NCBI GenBank assembly: GCA_905221605.1 | Contig: CAJNDS010002304.1 | Span: 410,850-474,849, forward strand | Reading direction: 5' to 3' | Length of the DNA: 64,000 bases | From: Symbiodinium natans | Taxonomy: Eukaryota; Sar; Dinophyceae; Suessiales; Symbiodiniaceae | Shown: one piece after another, positions 1-10,990 of the stretch | Numbering within the stretch: position 1 is the first letter of the stretch | Layout: the number at the start of each line of letters is the position of its first letter | The notes under the pieces: model-generated | Database searches by the model: none | What the model saw: only the letters and a program-made list of their open reading frames with translations | Told to the model about the DNA's origin: nothing | Made by a program: the position numbers and the translations under genes

Positions 1-790
1 ATTGTGAGCATCGCCCCATGTCACGACAGATGCGTCACCCAGAACGGCAGCAAACGAGCTAGAGTTGGCTTGGATCTGCCTCACATCTTTCAGCTGATCA
101 TGCACAGCGCTGCTGTCGCCACCAAAGGCAGCATTACCCCAGGTCACAACGGATCCATTACCGAGAATCGCAGCAAAGGCGCTTGAACTGGCTTGGATCT
201 CGTGCACGTTCTCCAGCTGATCTTGAACAGCACTACTGTCGCCACCACAGTCAGCACGGCCCCAGGTCACAACAGACCCATTGCTGAGAATCGCAGCGAA
301 AGCATAATCAGAAGACTGGATCTCCTGCACATTTTTCAATTGATCTTGAACAGCGGTACTGTCCCCACCGGTAGCACCCGTGCCCCAGGTCGCAACCGAT
401 CCATCGATAAGGATTGCAGCAAATGCTGACAAACTGCTGCATAGCTGAACCGTCATGATCTGCAAGGTCAGCGAGTCACCGCTTTGAAGCTTGGCTTCTT
501 GCACTGTGGCCTGAGCAGGGTGCAAGAACAGGAAGAGGAACAAAGGCAGCAACAAGCACAACAGCAATTTGATTCTGAAAAGCATGTGTCAGCGTATTGT
601 CAGTTTTGTAGTAGCAAACCATGGCTGCCTGCTCGTGCAGAACGGCTCCTGTGGAGTCAAAAAGTCGGCCTTTGTTTACGGCCAAGGCTGCTTGCGCCTG
701 CCGCCTCAATGTTCTCACCGAAGCACCCAGGCCAACTTCCAATGAAACTGTCCTGCCACTCAAAAGCCCGACATCAATGATCACGGACAT
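1..790 (-). CDS. Ubiquitin-like + RCC1-like repeat protein (5' part, runs off the left edge)
   Basis: Two exons join in frame: 790-629 (54 codons) and 510-1 (170 codons), with a 118-nt GC-AG intron (CAG^GCAGCC ... CTCAG^GCCACA). Residues 1 to about 73 resemble a ubiquitin-like fold: a start MSVIIDVGLLSGR, then QAQAALAVNKGRLFDSTG, then LQSGDSLTLQI. After that come about 40-residue (120-nt) repeats, three full and one cut by the window edge. Each is built on AFAAIL..GSVVTWG, then GGDSSAVQDQL, and carries the TWG signature of RCC1-type beta-propeller blades. This architecture is common in dinoflagellate gene models; partners and function are unknown. I chose ATG 790 because the Ubl core starts there; an in-frame ATG at 853 would add a 21-residue leader. 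The rest of the propeller lies left of the window, so completeness cannot be judged. Confidence 0.8.
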
Positions 791-984
791 GACGGCCGGC
801 CACATCCACGAGTAGTGAAACGCATCCCCTGGCGGCAACTTGAACACGCACACGCACGGTTCGACTTGGCAAATGGCTTGCCTAAACTTAGGGCCTAAAC
901 CGCTGGGATTGGGTTAATTTGTTTCTTCTCCGATCGCAACACGCTGATGCGCATCACGCACGCAAGGGCAACCTGGAGAGTTGC
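791..984. other. Spacer between RCC1-like gene and retroelement remnant
   Basis: No convincing coding signal. It would hold the promoter or trans-splice site of the RCC1-like gene, but no conserved element is recognisable. Confidence 0.3.
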
Positions 985-2512
985 TCAGCCTCGGCGAGCT
1001 GCAGGACCCACGCGAGCGGTGTGTGCTCGCCGCCGGTAAGCTGCGCCGGCGCTCGCCAGCAACCGCCCACAACAGCGTCGAGGCCAAGGCGCGCTGCAAC
1101 GCGCATCCGAGCCGCCCCCACCAGCGGCGTTCCCACCCGGCGCGGGCCGCTGCACGCAGCGCCCGCGGCGCGCGCGGGGAGCGCTGTTGCGCGAGGTGAC
1201 GAGATACAGGTCGTCCAAAAACGCGGCGAGGAACTCCCCCGGCTCCAATCGCCCTTGTGCCGCAGCCAGGGCGTCGTGTTGCGCCAGGGAGTACAGAGAC
1301 GGCGCTAAGGCATCTCCCTGCTCGCAGCCGTCACCTTGCGAAATCTCGTGGCGCCGGCCCTCGGCGTCCCACTACAAATACGTGGAGGCCGTGGAGGTGC
1401 CACCGTACCACACCCGTACACACGGGATGAGGGCTGGAGCAACCTCACACAGCTTCGCCGTGTCTTAGGCGCTCCAGCCGTCGAGCGAGACGATGGTGGC
1501 GTCGGCATCCAACTCGCTCGCCGCGCACAGCATCGCTGCCAAGGAGAGCGAACTGGAAGGGCCTCGTGGCGCGGTCGAACGTGTCCGCATACTGTCGTGC
1601 CACGCTCGCGACACCAGTCGGCGCAGCGTGTCTCTGGTCGCGATCCCGCGAACGCCGCCGCCAGGCTTAGCGAGGGCTTGCAGCACGGCGGCGGGCGCAT
1701 TGGCATTCGCGAATAGAGTGGCCGCGTGCGCTAGCAGGTCGAGCTCCTCTTCGTCCTCCAGCATCAAGCGATAGTGTTCCCTTCCACCGCTGCCCCGGAC
1801 AAGCCCGCAGCGCTGCCACGCTTCGCCGTGCTCAAAGCTTCACCCAACTCAGCTGCAGTGAGGCGGACAGGGTCTGCTGCACGGAAGCGGGCTATGTCGT
1901 CCGGCATCGGACGGCGGCGGGGCGGTCGCTTGTCGGGGTCCGAGAGGCGGTGTCTCCCAGCAAGGCGGTGCGGCCAGCCGCTCCCGTCTCGTGCGGTCGC
2001 GTCAACAAAAGGCGTGGCACCAGCGGGAACAGCTTCCAGGCACGCTCCGCAGGAATGAAGGCCGCTGCGTTCGGCGCGCGCAGGCACGCCGGCACTAGAA
2101 AGCGCGGGACATCGCACATCGTAAGGACCGGAGTGGCAAGGACGTCCCGCAACTCCATTGTGACCAGCCATTCCCAGGACGCTCGGGCAACTCTCGCACT
2201 CGCGCGCCCGGTGTCGAGGCGGTCGTGGCTGAGTGGGAGGCCCTCGACGACAATGGCGGAATCGCTGGACGTGTCATGCGGCGCCACAGGCGATGGACCG
2301 TGGCGGCTTGGCCGTTGCCTGCCTCGCCCTCCTGCTCGCGCGCGTCGCACTGCACAGGCGCTTGCGACGGGCGAGTCGGCGGGGCTCGGGCATTCTGGGG
2401 CGCCGGTCTGCTCGCCATCACTCGTGCGGCCCGCACTTCCGTCAGCACACGTAGGCCCTGCTCTGCGTCGGCGACGGCGAGCACGAGGCCCGTGCCGTCG
2501 ACGGTGGGACAT
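985..2512 (-). pseudogene. Decayed non-LTR-type retroelement, reverse-transcriptase part
   Basis: Reading from high to low coordinates, segments in shifting frames resemble the RT polyprotein abundant in dinoflagellates. They include VTMELRDVLATPVLTMCDVPRFLV (about 2160-2090 in pieces), an AERAWKLFPLVPRLLL block, RLTAAELGEALSTAKRGSAA (about 1860-1800), LEDEEELDLLAHAA, KPGGGVRGIATRDTLRRLV, and DATIVSLDG. The catalytic-region blocks RHEISQGDGCEQGDALAPSL and FLAAFLDDLYLVTS (about 1345-1187) share one frame, with the two metal-binding Asp in LDDL. It is broken: a frameshift after LSGAAVEG, two more around 1560-1610, a TAA in the SLDGWSA*DT motif near 1468, a TAG near 1367, and about ten residues missing after that DT. 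Non-functional. Family naming beyond 'LINE-like RT' would need a search. Confidence 0.7.
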
Positions 2513-3137
2513 CGCCGCTCGGAGGCGTCGGCTAGGGCCCGAGCGGCCGCAGCCAAGGGCGCGCCGCCATAGGCCTCCGGAAAAGCGGACTGGGCAGCCG
2601 CAGACACGTACCCGTCTGGGGCCTGCGCGAGGAGAAGGGCCGTTGCAACAGGGATGGGGGCAGCAGGGAGCGCGCGCAATGATATGGCAAGCGCAGCGTC
2701 TGTCGCGGGAATGCCCGGAGGCGCTGCACCCATCTCCTCCGCATCACTTTCCGCAGCGACAGCTCGGCTCCGCCGGCGGCGCTGCCTGCAGCGCGCCAGC
2801 CAGTGCATTCGAACCGCCCTGCCGCGTCCGGTAAAGAGCGCCAAGCTGCCAAGGCCGGCACGCTCAAGTTTCCAGCCGCCGCGTTCAACAGCGGCACAAC
2901 CAGCCAGGAATTGCGATCTCCCGGCAGGGCGCTGGGCCCATCGGGGCGGCGCGTGCTGTGCTGTCGGTGAGGGCGGCGGCGTGAAACCGGGCGTTGCCAA
3001 AACCGAAAGATTGCACACGCGGTCGCCACACATTTGGTGCAGACACCCATAATACCTCCAGATCTTCAGGCATGGCGGTCGCGACGAACGGACGTTTTGA
3101 TTTGAGAATACAGCTGTCTCTACAGCGTGAAATTATG
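2513..3137. other. GC-rich retroelement-associated DNA, no intact gene
   Basis: Long overlapping open frames occur on both strands, as expected from the very high GC content. A minus-strand frame containing SAFPEAYGGAPLAAAARALA and the neighbouring Ala/Arg-rich text may be the N-terminal part of the adjoining RT remnant. I cannot define a start, so no gene is called. Confidence 0.3.
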
Positions 3138-3600
3138 GATCGCCGCCGCTTGGACTTGGTGGTGTACGGGGCCATGCCGGGCGGTGAGGCACTCTGTTGT
3201 GACGCGACGCTAGTCTCGCCCCTGGCGCCAGCGGGTCGCCCATTCCCGGGTGCCGACGCGCGTGATGGGACCGAGTTGGCGGCCGCGCGCCGCCGCAAGC
3301 ACGCGCGATACCCCGAGCTCCTGCAGGGAGGTCCGCAACGGCTCGTCGGGGTCGCGGCGGAGGTGGGCGGAAGATGGGGCTGCGCCTCCGCCCCATTTCA
3401 ACCCTACGTGCCACAGCGGCCCAGGGTGGGCACGGCGATGGTGGAGCCTACCTTCGGTCGCCATGCAAAGGGCAGTTGCCAGCACAGCGCTCGGTGTTTG
3501 GACGATGCCGGCGCTGCCGAACTCGCAGGACGGGGTCCCCCTCGCAGATGTCCTTGGGCACGCCGACTTCGCGGGGCCCAGCCGCCTGTCGCTTCGGTGA
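3138..3600 (+). pseudogene. Retroelement C-terminal fragment, opposite orientation to the RT remnant
   Basis: On plus, one frame reads RRRLDLVVYGA, then GEALCCDATLVSPLAPAGRP, then ARRRKHARYPELL, then QRLVGVAAEVGGRWG (about 3140-3380). After a frameshift near 3390-3420 another frame continues WARRWWSLPSVAMQRAVAST and PLADVLGHADFAGPSRLSLR, followed by TGA at 3598-3600. From general knowledge this is the C-terminal module of the dinoflagellate RT-type element, usually ending in GPSRL(S/P)LR. Because it faces the minus-strand RT fragment, the two are either separate insertions or one element rearranged by inversion. Confidence 0.6.
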
Positions 3601-6600
3601 GCCGTTTGTACTTATGTGGAGTATGGGGACCTGGATGACGACCGCTGCGAAAGGGAAAAAAGGCTACTGCAAATTTATTTGCCACGTGATCGATGGGCCC
3701 CGACGAGTTCAGGCTGGGAGGCAACCTAGCAATTGGGAAGATGCACTCATGATGTATTGTCGTTGGCGTTAATTGGGAAATTGGAAGTCCGCAGTTGTTG
3801 ATTCATGGTGGTTGCGACAAGTGGATGATTAAGTTTTTCAGCGCGTCTGCTTCTCCAACCCCCGGCACTTGTTGCATGGGTCGACGCTGGCACATGCGGC
3901 AGTGCTGTGCACGCCGCCTGCCGCGCCACGGCAGCTGTGGTCTGGCGCCAGCGCCTGTGGTTGCAGAGGCAGTTTGCACATGAGTCTTTCAAAAAGGGCT
4001 CAATAGCCAAGAATGATCTACCGGCGCTCACGGCCCAGTCCCAAGATGGCCCTGGCCAGCTACTCGGCCTTGCCCTTGCCGGCGCCCTTGCCTTTGGTTT
4101 TGCCCTCTGAATGACCGTGGCCTTTGCCTCCCGCATCACGAAGTCCTCTGGCGTCCACCTCCGCCACGGCTGCCTCGTCTGCGCGGTGGCTGCGGCGCGT
4201 TGCGGCGATGGTTAGCTCGTGGAGCTGCAGGGAGCCTGACCGCCGCCCTTTCCCTGCCTGGCGACTCACGGGCCAAGCAATGCGCACTGGTCGGCGCTTG
4301 GGTTGGCGACACGGCGGCCCGTTGCTACAGGGGTCGCAGGCGACGGCCACGCGCGGGTCACAACCTGCTCGATCACCTTGCTTGTCAAAGCTCCTAGGAG
4401 CAGGCCGCAGGCTGAGGGGAGCGAGCGCTGGCGTGAAGTAAGCCGGCGCTCCACCCCCGCAAGGCAAGAGAGCGTGCACCACACTCTGGCGGCAACTCGG
4501 TGGGAGCGACGAGGCGGCAAGCCCGGCCTGCCCAGAGCAACCATCCTTCCATGGCATCGGCGTTACCGACTACAACGAACGTTTGTACAAGCCAAGAGCC
4601 AGGAAGGTTTTTTTTTTTTTTTACCTTTACCTCCTAGGCCTTTATACCAACATCTACAGAAGGTCCCGCCATGGACCATACTGCCACCAGTCAACGCGGT
4701 GCCGAGGGGTAGAGCGAGCTCTGCGTAATCGGCACGGATGTCACTGTCACGGTAATTGAGGAGTAGAAGAGCGACGGCTGCAATCCGCTGCATGCTTGCT
4801 AGCTGCTGGGCTGACATGTTGCTGTTTGCACCTTCGATCTCGTGGGAGCATGCGCGCGCCTCACCCGTTCTTTGCCCGCCCCAACCGGTCAGGCAAGGCG
4901 ACAATGGGGACCCACATCGCAACCACGTCGCGGCCTTTGGGCGGGTGTCAGGCTTGGCGACGCTGAGCAGCCTGGGCCCTCCACGGTGGCCGACGAACTG
5001 CTCCAACAACGGGCCCGCACAACTGATGCATTGGCACGCGCGTGGACCAGCCTCCCCCCCTTCCCGCCACTCCCTCCGCCGGCTTGAGCAGCTGCGACAA
5101 GCGCTCCCATCGCTGGACGTGCCGACCGCGGACCTCCGTCGTCCCCCCACGAGCTCGACGAAGCGGACACGCTGTCGGACACGCTTAGTGCCACCACGCC
5201 CGTTGCAACGCCGCGCCACGCAGCGCAAAAGCTCTGCGGCGGCCCCCGCGCGAGCACGCTGCGCAGCGTCCACCTTCATGACAGGAAACATTTTTTTCAT
5301 GCTGAAATGAAAAAATGGCTTCCTTCGTAGAACCCCCCCCCCTTTCCTGATGAATAGAATGTACTTAAATGATTGTTCTTTATCTCTATATATTGAATGA
5401 TGCAGCATGTGACTCGAATTGTGAAATGTGTGAGGCTGTAGATGATGCCGCCGGGCGCTGCCAGCAATAGGTCCCCCAGCAATGTTTCCAGCAACCCTGC
5501 CGGCGGCAGCCCCGCTGCCTCCGCTGCCGTAGCCAGCTCGTTTGCGCCTCCCACTCTCCCCCGAAGCGTCGCGGCTGCGGAGCAAGCGCCGCGCCAGGGT
5601 TTATCACGCGTTGGGACAGATACGGCTCGCATCCGACGGGCCAGCTCACGGTGGTTCGCGCCCGGCCGTTCTGGAAACTCCCGCGTGCGAGCATTACATT
5701 ACACCTCACGCATCGCCTGCCGGCCCGAGACAGCATCTCCGCCCGGGTAAGTTCTCACCATGCCCATGTGTCACCGTACACGAGGCCTTGACTGACTGAC
5801 TGACTCCTTTGTTGCCGCACTCGTGTGGGATGCGGGATGTGTTGCCCAAAGACTTGCAGGAGACCTTGCGCGACGGATTTGGTTTCGCTCTGTTACAAGC
5901 GCCTGCCCATGGTATGTAGCCATTCTGTCCATATTTTGAGGATGATCAATTCACAGGCCATGCACAGGGCGAGCAATGCGAGCAAATTCCTTGATCAGCA
6001 CAGGCCAAAGCGACACCGAGCTAGATCCAGAGGCCACAGGTCTCCTTGAAGCCCCAAATGAAGAGCGATGAAGAGCGCATTTTATATGGTTGCACGGATG
6101 ATGAGCGGTGGTCCAGTTTCCAGGTCGGGGCGGGACAACGCATCGAACCCGACTACTCGGTTCAGGAGTGGAAGGTTCGCCAAGGCAGCCCGGCAGCGCA
6201 ACCGGGTGTCGGAATCGGGTTCGTCGGCTAGGCAAATCATGTTCAAAGCCACCTGCGTTATTCTCCATGCTGAAGGTGCTGGAACTGGGAGCACGTCGTT
6301 CCGTGCACCTCAGCGATGCGCCGTTTGCAGACACAAGCGAGACGAGGGTTTGTACCAACCGCAACTTGGACCCCTCCCCACAAAGGTAAGCAGTTTGCTA
6401 TGACCTCTATGCAGCGGTCGTGTTGCCGGGAAAAAGCGACAGCGAGGTCTCACACCAAAACGCTGGTCGCAACCGTCGTCGCACCAACCTCACGGCAAAT
6501 GCGAGCCTGATCGACACCTGGCGCCCACGCGGCAGCCAGCGAACGCGAGACGAACCGACGAAACATGTTGCCTGTCACCATGCCGCGCACGCCACCTCCT

Positions 6601-8684
6601 TGCTCGTGCGGGTCAAAGCGACGCCCTCCGCAACGTGACGCGGGACCTCAGCCTATGCCAGCAGCCTCCGCAAGCAGTTCCATATTATCTGCATGGCCTA
6701 GCCACAGTTTGGCCCCCGCTTGGCGGCGCGAAGGCTGCGAGCGACCGCGGTGGGGTCGCTCGGCAACTGCTTCGGTCGCTGGCCGGGGCGAGGCTAGCGT
6801 AAGGAGCTCGGGCCAGCGGCGTCTCTCACCTCCGTGTTCGACCTGCCGCGCGAGGAGCACGCATGTGTAACCCATCCCAGTGCTGAGTTCCGTGTGATTT
6901 TGCTGCTGCGTCTGCGATTCCCGCTGCCCTTGCAACCGCATGCCTGCTCCTGCCGTGGACAGCGCGACCCCTGGGGACCACCATGGGGCGTGCGCAACGT
7001 CCGGAGCGCTTGCATCTCGGACGCTGCCCCTCGAGCGGGCCATTGACCGTGTCGCCAAAAACGCGACGCGCGCAACGCTTACATATCGCATGCCCGTCCA
7101 CGACGGACGCCGCATCAAGTCACGGGACCGCGATTTTCGCCGCCATCCTCGGTGCGGCCGCTCTGAAGGGGGGTGACTGTTCACACCACCCTTGCCCTCC
7201 CCTCTGTCGACTGAGAGCCGGCGCGAAGCCGAGGAAGAGCCGTATCTTATGAAGTGAGTTGAGGATCGCCCTCTGCGCGGGCTTGCAAAGAATGGATTAG
7301 CACCTCCGCCCCTGCCCGGGTTGTCAATGCGTATTGGTGGCGTAGCGGCTGGGAAAACTGTTTTGGCAAGTGCGTGAGGAACCAGTCGTCACAAGACATC
7401 CCCGATGACGGACGGGTCGGTGAGGTGCTGGAAAGCAGCGTCGGTGGCTGCCGCCAAGGGCTCGGGCGGTAAGCGCCTGTCGCACAGCCGAAGGTTCCCC
7501 GAGACGTTCGAGTTGCACCGAACGCTCAGCACTTTGTTGGACCGGAATCGGAGCATCCTGGGGTAGCACAGTGTGCAAAGCCGGCATGGTGGGGGGCCGA
7601 TGACCAGAGCGAGCGGTGAAGCGCCTGTCGAAGCTGTCCCTTGCAAAAGGGGGGTGGGGAGCGGATGATCTTGCATGGGAGCTCCAGGACCACCTCAGCT
7701 GGGAAAGAGTGGAGACTGGCCAGGGCCTGGAGCCGGGCACCGTGCAAGGCATGAGAAGGAAGCAGGGGCTGCTGCCAGCTTGCTGTTCGAGTTCGGCGGC
7801 AGCAGTGGCTGAGAGCTTCCGCAATCGGAACGCGCGTTCTTCCAAAGATTTGCAAAGCCAAACAAAGCCAAGCAGAAACGATGAGCATGATTGTTGAACA
7901 AGCCGCGATAGTTCTTGCATTGCAGTTCAACACAAAACGTGGGCAGCACTGTGACGACACGGAAATCCTGACCCGGGATTTGCGGAAGGCTAGGGCATCG
8001 AGACGACCTGACACCCCACGCAAGACCGAAACTCGCTCGGCAAAGCACACAAAGTGTGACACCCCTGACTTACCGCTTCGAGCGTGCACCCTGCACACAA
8101 TGATCCCCAGCCTCCGGACTCCGGCTAACATTAAAAGGTCGATCGGTGGATTCCGGTTCAAGATTCGCTAGAATGTCTTCGCAAAGCATGTGCGGCCCGA
8201 TACTTTATCACGACCAGACGTGCAGGAATGGCACAATCGCCCCAGGCTACCAACATGGCACGCGTGCGGAATGTCAAGCATCACAACATAGACCAGCATG
8301 TGAAATAAGCTGCAAAGCCAAGGTCATCAATGAAAGTGCGACAGTCGATGTCCAATTTCGCAAAAACCGTCTCCAACCCTCTCCGTAGCCCTTCCCCTTG
8401 AAATCCTCCGAGCGCCAGGGCGGCCCCTTGTTTTCCTCGCACAGGCGCGCCGGCGAGCCGAGCAGCCCACGATCCGGCCTCCGATGGCCTCCGGGATGGC
8501 CGAGTGTGGGGCTTTTTACGGAATTGAATCGGGTGTGAAGTTACGGAGTGAAGCCCCCACTCCTTGGGAGGGATGTCGTCGTCGGCGCCACTTCGGGACC
8601 TCCTTGCTGGACGCCTCGTCATGTTGTCCTGCAAAAAGGCTGCACATCGCAGTACCACGTTGCCAGGGCTCGACAAGACGACAT
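3601..8684. other. Long gene-poor stretch
   Basis: No gene I can support. GC-rich to about 7200, with open frames in every phase and no consistent homology signal. A T-run at 4607-4622 and a C-run at 5333-5342 are present. One stretch at 6082-6294 looks coding and is listed separately. Parts of 4.7-7.2 kb have the Ala/Arg-rich texture of the retroelement fragments further left, but no diagnostic block was found. Confidence 0.4.
6082..6294 (-). other. Possible exon fragment, function unresolved
   Basis: A 70-codon minus-strand frame contains ALNMICLADEPDSDTRLRCR followed by AALANLPLLNRVVGFDA. Its amphipathic helical look would suit a helical-repeat protein. The plus-strand reading of the same DNA is also open, so even the strand is uncertain. 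No splice context is convincing. It could be a relic exon or chance. Confidence 0.2.
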
Positions 8685-8757
8685 GAGGGTTTGGGGTTTA
8701 GGGTTTCGTGTTTAGGGTTTAGGGTTTCGGGTTTAGGGCTATGGTTTAGGGTTTAAA
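8685..8757 (+). repeat. Degenerate TTTAGGG telomere-like tract
   Basis: About ten imperfect copies of GGGTTTA, with variants such as GGGTTTC and GGGCTAT. TTTAGGG is the plant/dinoflagellate-type telomere unit. The tract is interstitial, since sequence continues on both sides. Confidence 0.85.
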
Positions 8758-9330
8758 GGGTGTGTGGAGCCTCGTCCATGTCCAACCGCATCCTTTACGC
8801 GGCCTAGTCCACGATGCCAAAGCTGACTGGGATCCTCAACCTGCACGATGCATCTTCCATGCAATGGCATGACATGTCTTACCCCATGACCCACCGGGAG
8901 GCAACGCATCTCGAATAAACCTGGCTACACATAGCCTCACCGTTTGGTCATGGGGATGTGTGCTATGAATCAGATGTTGTTCTGCAATGTCTCGTTTGTT
9001 CATGGCATGGGGTTGTGTGCTGTTCATCATACATCTTGTGATGCGCTGATGCTCATCGCTATTCTTTGATCCATCGCAATGCCGGATGTGCCATCGGGTA
9101 CCACCACCCCGCAACAAAAACTATGTCCATATAGCCGCTTGTCGGGACGCGACGGACACTCTGGCTTCTACATTTCTGGGCTTCCTGAAAAAGTTGGTCT
9201 CTCGCGTTTCTCCTAGTAATCACATGGATTGGCGAGACATACCTGCTGGGCTGCGCCGGAAACACCCACCAAGAACACACAAAAACAAAGAAGCAGTGCG
9301 ATGGCAACCCTACAAACGCAGGCGCCTGCG
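8758..9330. other. Intergenic, no gene seen
   Basis: Mixed-composition DNA with only short open frames. Nothing recognisable. Confidence 0.4.
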
Positions 9331-9348
9331 CCCAGCCAAGTGAGCAGA

Positions 9349-9420
9349 GGCCCGGTAGGGTACGCCGTCACTGCCATCTTCCACGAGCTCCTCGTGGCGA
9401 TGGCACAAATCCATGTGTAC
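9349..9420 (+). other. Possible MBOAT/DGAT-like exon fragment
   Basis: The plus-strand frame GYAVTAIFHELLVAMAQIH resembles the active-site region of membrane-bound O-acyltransferases (consensus about S-A-x-F-H-E, as in DGAT1), including the catalytic-type His. An AG precedes it (CAG|AGG at about 9345). No flanking exon of the family was found, and microsatellite-like DNA follows at once. It could be a relic exon or coincidence. Confidence 0.2.
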
Positions 9421-9429
9421 AGAATATGT

Positions 9430-9560
9430 GTTGTCTATTTACCCCATTATACCATATGCCATATACCACACACCATACACCATACACCATGTGTACATGT
9501 ATACAAGACATAACATGACATGCATGATCTGTGTATGATATGATATGTGCATATGCAGAA
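9430..9560 (+). repeat. Low-complexity CACCATA/TATGATA tract
   Basis: Short imperfect repeats of ACACCATA, then ATGTATAC and TGATATGA-like words. Non-coding. Confidence 0.6.
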
Positions 9561-9600
9561 CATGACACTTGCCGAGTGTCGAAGTGATCAGGTAGTCCAG

Positions 9601-9658
9601 CAGCTGGCGCTGGCTTTGCGGGCGCTGGCTTTGCGGGCGCTGGCTTAGCTGGCGCCTT
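9601..9658 (+). repeat. 15-bp tandem repeat (GCGCTGGCTTTGCGG)
   Basis: About 3.5 copies of a 15-bp unit, the last ones degenerate (TTAGCTG). On minus it would read Pro-Ala-Lys-Pro-Ala within a short frame at 9368-9796. I do not consider that frame a supported gene. Confidence 0.7.
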
Positions 9659-9660
9659 TA

Positions 9661-10574
9661 CCGGCAGAGGCTGCTGCACCGCCTTGCGGGCAAGCTGACT
9701 GTGCCTCGTGCATGCCCCACCGAAGGCTCTTTGGACGCGCCTCTGTTGCCGCAAAGGCCGCAGCGGGATGCTGGCCTTCAGCAGAAGGAGACCCATTCAT
9801 GGCCCATTTCTGGCATGGCCTGCTTGCTTCCCCGGCTCCATGCCTGTCAGCGCTTTCGCCACAGCTGTGCGGATCGCAGCATCCTGAACCGTCCAAAGGT
9901 TCCGCAAGCCGTACAGCAAGCTCTGACAACGGCTTGACTGGGCTTGACTCTGCCGCCCCGACAGTGTCATACGACGGTCATGGCACGACATTCAGGTACA
10001 CACCTCCGATCAAAAGGTCGAAGCTTGTGGTGCGGGATGCGGCCTTTTTGGTGATTATCGGAAAATTTGGGACAACGACATGTACCAAAGCTTCCAAACA
10101 TTACACGAGGCGTTCAAAATTCCAGGTGACAATTTTGCAACCAGGCATCTTGAAGCGTGTCCCGCTCCCGTTCAACCTCCTGCCAAGCAGAGTGAAACCA
10201 TCAGCCACTAACCGCGCTCCCTCCAACATCCTCCAACGCACCCCAATCACTCTAAAGCAGCATCTTTATTCCTCTTCACGGCGCCAACGGAAGCGACGAG
10301 CCAGAATGGACAGCTTCGCAGGCGCAAACGTCGCCTTCCCAATGTTCACTTATGTCGATTTTGAGGTTGGGTCCAGTCAAGCTCAGGCAGCAAGAGGCCT
10401 CCAGGGGAAGCTCCCGCAGAGCAGCCCTGGCATGCTTTAAACATGTCTGCTTTTTCGGGAAGCTGCATCTTCTCGTGGGCCTTTCGTCTTCGGTCTCCGC
10501 AGCTTTCAACAGACAGCTGCGCCGGTCGCGCCGGGCGATACACCTGCATCGACAGCGCCCGGCTCCCACTGCCA
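9661..10574. other. Intergenic, no supported gene
   Basis: A 242-codon plus-strand frame (9712-10440) and overlapping minus frames are open. None shows a domain, and the composition changes along each, so I treat them as chance open frames. Confidence 0.35.
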
Positions 10575-10589
10575 GAAGAGTAGGAACGT

Positions 10590-10752
10590 ATATACATATG
10601 TCTGCATGTCTGTGCGTCTACACGTTTCGATATGGCATACACACACATGCATGTGTGTATATATATATATGTGTCTATGTATATATATATATATGTATAT
10701 TATGTGTATATATATATATATATATATAAATACACGTACATGTATATATTAG
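10590..10752 (+). repeat. TA/TATG-rich microsatellite
   Basis: Runs of (TA)n mixed with ATGTGTAT, ACACACATGC and TATATGT words. A short Tyr/Ile/Cys-rich frame through it is an artefact of the repeat. Confidence 0.85.
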
Positions 10753-10894
10753 TATGGACCTCACAGCAAGGGATCGCAGCCTCAGCTTCTGCGGGTTGAA
10801 GAGGCGCTGGAAAGACTCCTCGTTCCGCAAGCTCTCGCGGCCGCAGATGAACCAAACGCTGACCGCTAGCCGATCCTGCGGAACAGAAGATTAA

Positions 10895-10990
10895 AGTTTT
10901 AGGATTTTTGGTGCTTTAGGGCTTTAGGGCTTTAGGGGTTTAGGGGTTTTGGGGTTTTCGGGTTGTAGGGCTTTAAGTTTTTGGGTTCTG
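10895..10990 (+). repeat. Degenerate telomere-like tract (GGGCTTTA/GGGGTTT)
   Basis: Repeated TTTAGGG-, GGGCTTTAGGG- and GGGGTTTTGGGG-like words, a more decayed version of the tract at 8685-8757. Confidence 0.7.
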
